64,000 bases of DNA, taken from NCBI RefSeq assembly GCF_038561935.1, contig NZ_CP102770.1, positions 4,154,001 through 4,218,000 on the forward strand, read 5' to 3'. The notes under the pieces are model-generated. The model saw only the letters and a list, made by a program, of their open reading frames with translations. It ran no database searches and was not told where the DNA came from. Positions within the stretch are counted from its first letter, which is position 1. Every line of letters starts with the position of its first letter. This document shows, one piece after another, positions 25,789 to 31,826 of this stretch. Source of the DNA: Myxococcus stipitatus (GTDB taxonomy: Bacteria; Myxococcota; Myxococcia; Myxococcales; Myxococcaceae). The translations under genes and the position numbers were made by a program.

Positions 25789-26441
25789 GGGCGAAGACGG
25801 TCCGCGAGCGACGGCCAGCCGTTGATGATGATCCGACCCTCGACGAGGTGGACCTCCGCCGTGTTGGGCGCGGTGAACGTCGGGTCCTCGGGCGAGTAGC
25901 GAGGCGTGAGGAAGTGCATGACCTGGTTGCTCGAGCCGATCCACCGCCGGCGCGTCTCCGGCAGGTCCTTCTCGTACCGTCCATCCACCAGCAGGTCCAG
26001 GGCGGAGAGCAGCCGCTCCACGTCGGGGTTCGCCTGGGCCTTCAGCTCGGCGAGCGTGTAGCCGCTGAAGACCATGGTGCTCAGCCCCGCGGCGCGCAGC
26101 CGCTCGCAGAGGTCCGCGGCGGGACCGGGCTGCGCGAAGGGCTCTCCGCCGAGGAGCGAGAAGCCCTCGATGCCGGGCGTCGAGAGCACCCGGGCGGCCA
26201 GGGCTTCGACCGTCACCTGCGTGCCGCGCTCCATCGCGAACATCTCCGGATTGCAGCACCCGGGACAGCGCAGCGGGCAGCCCTGGAGCCAGAGCGCGAA
26301 CCGGTGCCCGGGGCCCTCCGCTTCCGTGCGGGGAACCTGCTGGGCGACCCGGAGCACCGGGCCTGGGGAGGACGCGTCCGCCGTCGGAGCCATGGAGAGC
26401 CGCCCCAGCATGCCAGGAGGCGCGCGGACGGGGGAACCCAT
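25785..26441 (-). CDS. 4Fe-4S radical SAM activase (PflA/NrdG-like)
   Basis: A ~218-residue single-domain radical SAM protein of the anaerobic-activase type. The cluster motif GCPLRCPGCCNPE supplies Cys55, Cys59 and Cys62, and SLLGGEPFAQ is the SAM-binding GGE segment. ATG 26441 is chosen because a GAGGG ribosome-binding site precedes it; starts at 26411 and 26393 are possible. No glycyl-radical enzyme or class III ribonucleotide reductase lies nearby, so it probably modifies something belonging to the ternary system. It is the first gene of the ~14 kb minus-strand operon and is separated from the divergent activator by only 68 bp. Confidence 0.86.
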   Translation of the reverse strand: MGSPVRAPPGMLGRLSMAPTADASSPGPVLRVAQQVPRTEAEGPGHRFALWLQGCPLRCPGCCNPEMFAMERGTQVTVEALAARVLSTPGIEGFSLLGGEPFAQPGPAADLCERLRAAGLSTMVFSGYTLAELKAQANPDVERLLSALDLLVDGRYEKDLPETRRRWIGSSNQVMHFLTPRYSPEDPTFTAPNTAEVHLVEGRIIINGWPSLADRLRP

Positions 26442-26509
26442 GACACCCTCAGTCTGGGTTTCCTCATTTTTCCGGCAAGACCGCATCTCTGAAGTAAGCT
26501 CCTGGCGTC
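26442..26509. promoter_or_regulatory. Divergent control region for ternary operon and activator
   Basis: 68 bp between the head of the minus-strand operon and the plus-strand PilZ/sigma54-activator gene. Any promoter for the eleven-gene operon should lie here or within the activator's 5' end. I looked for a GG-N10-GC sigma54 signature on both strands and did not find a good one. The closest sigma70-like pair for the minus strand is TTGCCG with a weak CAGACT about 16 bp downstream. Confidence 0.35.
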
Positions 26510-28300
26510 ATGACGCGGCCTGTGACCGCCTACGCCCCCCGAAGCGAGCGCAAGCCGTTGTACGTGAAGGTGGTGACGCAGCCCGCCCTCGCCGGGTGCT
26601 GGGCCGTCAACATCAGCGAGACGGGTATCGGCCTCATCGCCACGCCGAGAGGCCCTCAGGAGGGCCCTCGAGAGGGCGAGCCGGTGGAGCTGTCGTTCTC
26701 GCTGCCCGACTCGGGGGAGCACATCCGCGCCTGGGGGGATGTGCGGTGGCGTCATGAGACGGCCGGCTCGGTGACGGCGCTCGGCGTCTTCCTGCACTCG
26801 TTCGAGGACTCGGACGGGGTGAAGCTGGCGCGCTACCTGGCCACCGCCCGGCTGCAGGTCGTGGTGGCGTTCGCCAGCGAGGACGAGGCCCAGGGGATTC
26901 GCGCGGCGCTGGAGGGGCAGGCCGTGCCGCACTTCGCCGCGAGCGCGGAGGAGGCGCGGGTGCTGCTCGCGCGCGGCGACGCGGCGGCGCTGCTCGTGTG
27001 TGGACGCGACGAGGCTCGTGCCCTGGCGCTGGTGGAGACGTTCGCCGACGCGGACGAGGCCGCGGACCTGGCCAGCGGGGGCCCTGCCTCCGACCTGGCC
27101 TCTCGAATCATCTACTGCGCACCCGCCGCGCCGGAGCGACTGGTGGCGCTGTTCAACGCGGGCCTCGTGTTTCGCGCGCTCGGCCCGGCCGCGTCGCCGG
27201 AGGCGGTGCGGCAGGCGGTGCTGCAAGCGGGCCGCGAGCGAGGCGTGCGCACCGAGCAGTGGCGCATGGCCCTGGAGCTCGAGCGCACCCTCTTGCGAGA
27301 GCGCGCCCTGGCGGCGGAAGGCGCCCCGAAGGAGCCCGGCCCGCGAGGCGAGGAGGACGTGGGCCTGCGCAGCGTCGCCATGCAGCGGGTGATGGAGATG
27401 GTGCGGCTGGTGGCCCCGCATCGCGTGGCGGTGCTGCTGCAGGGCGAGACGGGCACGGGCAAGGAGGTGCTCGCGCGCAGCCTGCACCGGCTGAGTGGAC
27501 GTGGAGAGCTGCCGCTCGTGGTGCAGGACTGCGGAGCGCTCACGGAGACGCTGCTGGAGAGCGAGCTGTTCGGCCACGTGCGAGGGGCCTTCACCAACGC
27601 GGTGGCGGACCACCCGGGGCTCTTCGTCCTGGCCAACGGCGGCACCATCTTCCTGGACGAAATCGAGAACACCACCCCGAACCTCCAGGCCAAGCTGCTG
27701 CGCGTGCTGGAGACGGGGGACATCCGCCCGGTGGGCGGCACGCAGGTGCGCCACGTGGACGTGCGCGTGCTGGCCGCGAGCAACCGGGACCTGGGCGAGG
27801 AGGTGCGCAGCGGTCGCTTCCGCGCGGACCTCTTCTACCGGCTCAACAGCTTCACCATCGACATCCCCCCGCTGCGCGAGCGCCCCGAGGACGTGCCGGA
27901 GCTGGCGCGCTTCTTCCTGCTGCACTTCAACCGCGTGCTGCGCCGCTCGGCGAGTGGCATGTCCCAGGAGGTGGAGGACATGCTGCGCGCGTACCCGTGG
28001 CCGGGGAATGTGCGCGAGCTGCGCAACGTGATGGAGCGCGCGGTGCTGCTGTCGCGCCCGGGCGAGGTGGTGTCGCGCCGGCTGCTGCCGCCGGGCCTGG
28101 TGTCCACGTCACCGGCGCGCAACGAGCTGTCGGGAGACGGCTCATTGCGCGCGCGGCTGGAGCGGGTGGAGCGCGAGCTCATCCGCGAGGCACTGGAGCG
28201 GCACGGCGGCGTGCTGCGGCGCGCGGCCGTGGCGCTGGGCATGGACCCGGTGACGCTGGGCCGGAGGGCCCGGCGCCATGGGCTGTGGAAGCAGGACTGA
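26510..28300 (+). CDS. PilZ / pseudo-receiver / sigma54-activator (NtrC-type) regulator
   Basis: A 596-residue bacterial enhancer-binding protein. Residues ~10-110 are a PilZ domain (Arg-rich RSERKP, then NISETGIG in place of DxSxxG), suggesting c-di-GMP input. Residues ~120-240 look like a degenerate receiver (LQVVVAFASEDEA, LLVCGRDEA) without a phosphorylatable Asp. The AAA+ domain has Walker A GETGTGKE at 312-319 and Walker B IFLDEIEN. The sigma54-contact loop reads GAFTNA at 359-364 instead of GAFTGA. A Fis-like helix-turn-helix ends the protein (LRRAAVALGMDPVTLGRRAR). Being divergent from the ternary operon, it is the obvious candidate regulator; the altered loop raises doubt about sigma54 activation. 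Confidence 0.9.
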   Translation: MTRPVTAYAPRSERKPLYVKVVTQPALAGCWAVNISETGIGLIATPRGPQEGPREGEPVELSFSLPDSGEHIRAWGDVRWRHETAGSVTALGVFLHSFEDSDGVKLARYLATARLQVVVAFASEDEAQGIRAALEGQAVPHFAASAEEARVLLARGDAAALLVCGRDEARALALVETFADADEAADLASGGPASDLASRIIYCAPAAPERLVALFNAGLVFRALGPAASPEAVRQAVLQAGRERGVRTEQWRMALELERTLLRERALAAEGAPKEPGPRGEEDVGLRSVAMQRVMEMVRLVAPHRVAVLLQGETGTGKEVLARSLHRLSGRGELPLVVQDCGALTETLLESELFGHVRGAFTNAVADHPGLFVLANGGTIFLDEIENTTPNLQAKLLRVLETGDIRPVGGTQVRHVDVRVLAASNRDLGEEVRSGRFRADLFYRLNSFTIDIPPLRERPEDVPELARFFLLHFNRVLRRSASGMSQEVEDMLRAYPWPGNVRELRNVMERAVLLSRPGEVVSRRLLPPGLVSTSPARNELSGDGSLRARLERVERELIREALERHGGVLRRAAVALGMDPVTLGRRARRHGLWKQD

Positions 28301-28305
28301 GGCTC

Positions 28306-28328
28306 CGCGCGCTCGGACTCAGTGCGCG
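28306..28328. terminator. Hairpin between convergent genes
   Basis: CGCGCGCT (28306-28313) pairs with AGTGCGCG (28321-28328), including one G-U pair, around a 7-nt loop. It lies between the convergent activator and hydrolase genes and covers the hydrolase stop codon. There is no T-tract, so it is at best a weak bidirectional terminator. Confidence 0.3.
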
Positions 28329-29728
28329 CGAATCCACTGCAGGATGGGGCGCCACACGCGCGTCCTGGCGCTGTCCGCGAGGAAGAGGTCCGCGTGCCCG
28401 AAGTCGAGCGCGCGCGACGCGGGAGGCAGGTCCCTCACGACGAGCGAGGTGACATCCCGGCTGCCCAGCAGCGTGGTGGAGTACACGCCGTACTCACCCA
28501 CGCCGCCGCCCGCGCCCACGTAGAACACCGGCACCGTCACGTCGCGCAGCCGGTCGTCGTACGGCACGTCCTCGCCGCACAGCCACGCCTCTGACTCCAC
28601 CACCTCGTTGATGCTCTGGTAGGGCGCCGCGGTCTGCGCGTACTCGTGGAGGTAGCCCTCCACCGTATAGGTGAGGCTGCCCGGCAGGCCCGAGGCATCG
28701 GGGACTCCCGCCAGCAGGTGGTAGTTGGGCGTGAGCGGGTCCAGCGGCTTCATGATGGCGCCCGTGGCCGCCGCGGCGACGATGGCGACGCGCCGGTTGG
28801 TGGGGCGGCCCGTGCCGGGACCGAAGATGTCATCCGGCATGATGGGGGAAGGCTCGTTGGGCGCGGTGGCCGCGAGCTTGCCGATGGCCTGGAGCCCCAC
28901 GCCCGGCGCCACGCCCAGCAGTCCCCCTTCCGGGCCATAAAGCGCGCGGCGCAGCTTCAGCGCCTCATAGCGCGAGCACGCCCAGGCCTGCTGCTGCGCG
29001 TGCTCGGGCGCGAAGCGCACCGGCATGTCCATGGGGATGAAGCCATCCACCTGACGCCGGCCGCGCGGCAATTGCGCCTCCGCGTTGAGATAGGCATGGG
29101 CGACGTGGGAGCCTCGGCTCCAACCCAACAGGTTCATCTTGCCGAAGGCGCCGCCCGCGAGCCGCAGCCCGCGCGCCAGCCGCAGGCCCGTGCCCACGTC
29201 CTGGGCATGGGTCCCCAGGTTCCACTCCGACATGAACGAGAACTCCTGCGTCGCCGCGGGCACGCCCACCCAGCGCAGGTCGATACCCCACACGTCCAGG
29301 CCCTCCTGCGCGAAGTACGCGGCGATGGACTGACGCCGGGGGACCTGCTCGGAGTCCACGCTGGAGAGGAAGGCCTGCTCGAAGCCCCACGCATCCCCAT
29401 GCACCATGAAGATGGCATCGCCCGTCTTGTTGGGAGTCCAGGCCGCGCTCTCCTTCACCACGCGGTGGATGACGATGGTGTCGTGGACCCGGGGCCCCAC
29501 CTGCAGCTTGAAGCGGTAGTGCGCGACATCACCAAACAGCACCTGGCGCGTCGCCCACCGGGGCAGGGCCCTGTCCGCGCCACCCGACAGCGCGGCGGAT
29601 GTCTCTCCCGTCGCGAGTGCTGCCTCCGCGCTGTCGCGTAATTCCTCCGCGCTGGACGGAGGCTCGGAAATTCCACAACCCAACGACAGAAATGTCAGGC
29701 AGACAGTGAGGCGGAACCACGTACGCAT
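28319..29728 (-). CDS. Alpha/beta-hydrolase lipoprotein
   Basis: A 469-residue exported protein. The signal peptide ends with a good lipobox LSLGC (Cys18), so it should be an outer-membrane or periplasmic lipoprotein. The alpha/beta-hydrolase core shows AIFMVHGDAWG (oxyanion region), LLGWSRGSHVAHA (nucleophilic elbow, Ser of GWSRG), and a late FGHADLFLADS with the probable catalytic His. Length is above the usual 280-320, owing to a lid of ~120 residues between the elbow and the C-terminal strands. Substrate unknown; esterase, lipase-like or acyltransferase roles are possible. A GAGG ribosome-binding site precedes ATG 29728. It is monocistronic, tail to tail with the activator. Confidence 0.82.
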   Translation of the reverse strand: MRTWFRLTVCLTFLSLGCGISEPPSSAEELRDSAEAALATGETSAALSGGADRALPRWATRQVLFGDVAHYRFKLQVGPRVHDTIVIHRVVKESAAWTPNKTGDAIFMVHGDAWGFEQAFLSSVDSEQVPRRQSIAAYFAQEGLDVWGIDLRWVGVPAATQEFSFMSEWNLGTHAQDVGTGLRLARGLRLAGGAFGKMNLLGWSRGSHVAHAYLNAEAQLPRGRRQVDGFIPMDMPVRFAPEHAQQQAWACSRYEALKLRRALYGPEGGLLGVAPGVGLQAIGKLAATAPNEPSPIMPDDIFGPGTGRPTNRRVAIVAAAATGAIMKPLDPLTPNYHLLAGVPDASGLPGSLTYTVEGYLHEYAQTAAPYQSINEVVESEAWLCGEDVPYDDRLRDVTVPVFYVGAGGGVGEYGVYSTTLLGSRDVTSLVVRDLPPASRALDFGHADLFLADSARTRVWRPILQWIRAH

Positions 29729-30230
29729 AGGAACCTCGAATCGAAGAAGAGGGGTTCGGAAAAGCCCGTGTCACCCATTGAGCAGAATCCAAGCCAGAGT
29801 CTGAACGCTTGAGACTCGCGGAAGAGCTTCTATCCATGGACTCCACGCTTGAAGTCCACTTTGAAGCAACCGTCTGACATTCCTGGCGGGTGTGGTGCGG
29901 AGGACCCCACTTCACGACTGAAGCAGGCGCATCACGGATGTGGTGTCACGGGGGCGGCGGACGTCAGGGAGGAGCGCGCGGAGTGGGCATGCGGGGGAGA
30001 TTCACGAGGATGTGATTGCGAGCGGGGATGTCCGACTCACCTGAAAGGAGACGTTCGAATCGCTTTCGGGAGGACATTCCCTGGATGAGAGGGGGAGTGG
30101 TGAACAGGTGGGGGGTGGTTGCCCCTCCCGGGTCTTGGTTCGAGAGCCCACATCGACGGGACCTGGGAGGGCAGAGGTCACCGCGTGGGACGCGGGCCGT
30201 GGCGCTTCGCGGGGAGAAAGTGGAGGCGTC
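29729..30230. other. Intergenic region, 502 bp
   Basis: Lower GC than its surroundings, between divergent genes (hydrolase lipoprotein and ThiF-like protein). TGAAGC recurs (around 29850, 29870 and 29918). Open frames exist but have poor composition and no ribosome-binding sites, so I do not call a gene. It presumably carries two promoters and possibly an untranslated RNA or leader; nothing specific is supported. Confidence 0.4.
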
Positions 30231-31046
30231 ATGGTGGAGCCCCGTTTCGAGCGCAACCTGGGTGTCATCGGTCCGGATGTGATGCAGCGGCTGGCCCGCA
30301 CGCACGTGCTCGTCGCCGGCGTGGGAGGCGCCGGTGGGCAGTGCGCGGTGGACCTGGTCCGGCTGGGTCTGGGGTGCCTGACGCTGGCGGACTTCGATAC
30401 GTACGAGCGTCACAACATGAACCGGCAGGTGGGCTGTTTTGAAAGCACGCTGGGGCAATCCAAGGTGGAGGTCGTGGGGCGGATGTGTCTGGACATCCAC
30501 CCGTCGCTGCGGCTGCGGCGGGTGATGGAGGGCGTCACGGCCGCCAACGTGGAGACGGTGCTCGACGGTGGCGAGGGACTTCCTCCGGTGGACTACGTGG
30601 TGGAGGTCATCGACATCGCGGGGGGGAGCGCCAAGCAGGCCCTCCACCGCGCCTGCCGCGCGAGGGGTATCCCCGCGATGACGGGGCTGATGCTGGGCTT
30701 CGGCGCGGCGTTGCATGTCTTCCAACCGGATGCACCGCTGTACGAAGAGCTCTACATCCTCCCGGATGGCCGCGTGGATCTGCCGGCCATCATTCCTCAC
30801 CTGGGCAGCTATCTGCTCCAGGACGCCATGGAGTCCTGCTACGCGGGGCGGGGGCACGCGCCCACGTGTGTCGTGGGCGCCACCACCGCGGCCGGGATGA
30901 TGGTCAGCGAGTTGATGCGCGGGGTGATGCTGGGGGCTCGGGCCATGGTGTCCTGGCCGGAGTACCTCTACGTGGACTTGTTCGACCACCGCTATGTGCG
31001 AGCCGCCGCGGGCAGGACGTCGGTGCCGGCGCGCCAGCCCGCGTGA
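30231..31046 (+). CDS. Stand-alone ThiF/E1-like adenylyltransferase
   Basis: A 271-residue protein of the ThiF/MoeB/HesA (E1-like) family. These enzymes adenylate the C-terminal glycine of ubiquitin-like or peptide substrates. The nucleotide-binding GVGGAGGQCAVDL is followed by LTLADFDTYERHNMNRQ (acidic metal site and the NxxR of the family) and the lysine in QSKVEVVGR. Cysteines at ESCYAGRG and APTCVVG could serve in thiol transfer but do not form clear CxxC zinc pairs. ATG 30231 is preferred over upstream in-frame starts, whose translation is unlike the family. No ubiquitin-like, ThiS/MoaD or JAB gene is adjacent, so the substrate is unknown. Confidence 0.85.
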   Translation: MVEPRFERNLGVIGPDVMQRLARTHVLVAGVGGAGGQCAVDLVRLGLGCLTLADFDTYERHNMNRQVGCFESTLGQSKVEVVGRMCLDIHPSLRLRRVMEGVTAANVETVLDGGEGLPPVDYVVEVIDIAGGSAKQALHRACRARGIPAMTGLMLGFGAALHVFQPDAPLYEELYILPDGRVDLPAIIPHLGSYLLQDAMESCYAGRGHAPTCVVGATTAAGMMVSELMRGVMLGARAMVSWPEYLYVDLFDHRYVRAAAGRTSVPARQPA

Positions 31047-31073
31047 GCCCGGGCCGGCGCGCCCTCGCCGCCG

Positions 31074-31520
31074 TCACACGACGCCGCGCTTGCGCGCCTC
31101 CTCGATGACCTTCGGCCCATCCACGCCCAGGCTGTGGGTGAGCAGCGGCGCCACCTGCTCGGCGCGCTGATGGACGCGCTGGAGCGTCTCGTCATGGGTG
31201 CGCGTGATGATGTTGATGCCCGCGATGATGACGCGCTGGAGGTTGTACTGGAGGTCGTTGCCCTCGACGATGGCGTGGATCTCCGTGAAGAGCGGCCGCG
31301 CGTCGGATTGGAAGGCGGAGAGGTTGTTGCGCTGCTCGGTGTTGGGCACGGCGGAGCGCGAGGACAGGCTCGCCACCAGCACCAGGGGTGGTTTGAGCCG
31401 CTCGTGGGTCTCTCTCATCTCCTCGAAGACCGCCTGGATATCCTCTCGATTGGGAGGCGACTCCCAGCGCAGGAAGAAGACGCGGTCGATGAGGGCTGTC
31501 TTGTAGACGGTTGTCGCCAT
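31074..31520 (-). CDS. Conserved-looking small hypothetical protein
   Basis: A 148-residue soluble protein with an alternating strand/helix pattern: VYKTALIDRVFFLRW, then a helix with IQAVFEEMRETHERL, then PPLVLVASLSS, and VIIAGINIITRT later. The pattern is reminiscent of STAS or SpoIIAA-like folds, but I see no diagnostic residue. Codon use is like its neighbours and an ATG start at 31520 is clean. It converges with the ThiF-like gene (27 bp between stops). I cannot name a family. Confidence 0.65.
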   Translation of the reverse strand: MATTVYKTALIDRVFFLRWESPPNREDIQAVFEEMRETHERLKPPLVLVASLSSRSAVPNTEQRNNLSAFQSDARPLFTEIHAIVEGNDLQYNLQRVIIAGINIITRTHDETLQRVHQRAEQVAPLLTHSLGVDGPKVIEEARKRGVV

Positions 31521-31744
31521 GGCGAGCTGCCGCTCCTTCGCAGTACCGGTGGTCCCGGGGCCGTTTCACCGCGTGAGGCTGGGCGGTGCCGGGCGGTCTG
31601 CTGGCCCATCCTGGGATCATCTCGCCTTCGCGGAAGCGGCCTGCCGGGGCGGGCATCACCCGGCGGACAATGGACCGCCTCCGCGTCTCCCGGAGTGTCC
31701 GCGCGCGGCGCTTTTCGCGCGGGCGGGTGTCGCGTGGTGGACGG

Positions 31745-31778
31745 CAACAAAAAGGCCCCCGCCGGGTGGGCGGGGGCC
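31745..31778 (-). terminator. Rho-independent terminator of acylase gene
   Basis: Read on the minus strand, a perfect 10-bp stem (plus-strand GGCCCCCGCC at 31754-31763 with GGCGGGGGCC at 31769-31778) with a 5-nt loop is followed by TTTTTGTTG. It lies ~50 bp past the stop of the penicillin-acylase-like gene at 31827. Confidence 0.85.
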
Positions 31779-31826
31779 TGGGACTTCAGCGCGGGCGCCT
31801 TCGGAAGGAAGGGCCGGCGGGGACGG

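Noticed and set aside
26442..26509. Sigma54 promoter next to the activator
   Set aside because: The best candidate has GG and GC separated by 7 rather than 10 nt, so the required spacing is not met.
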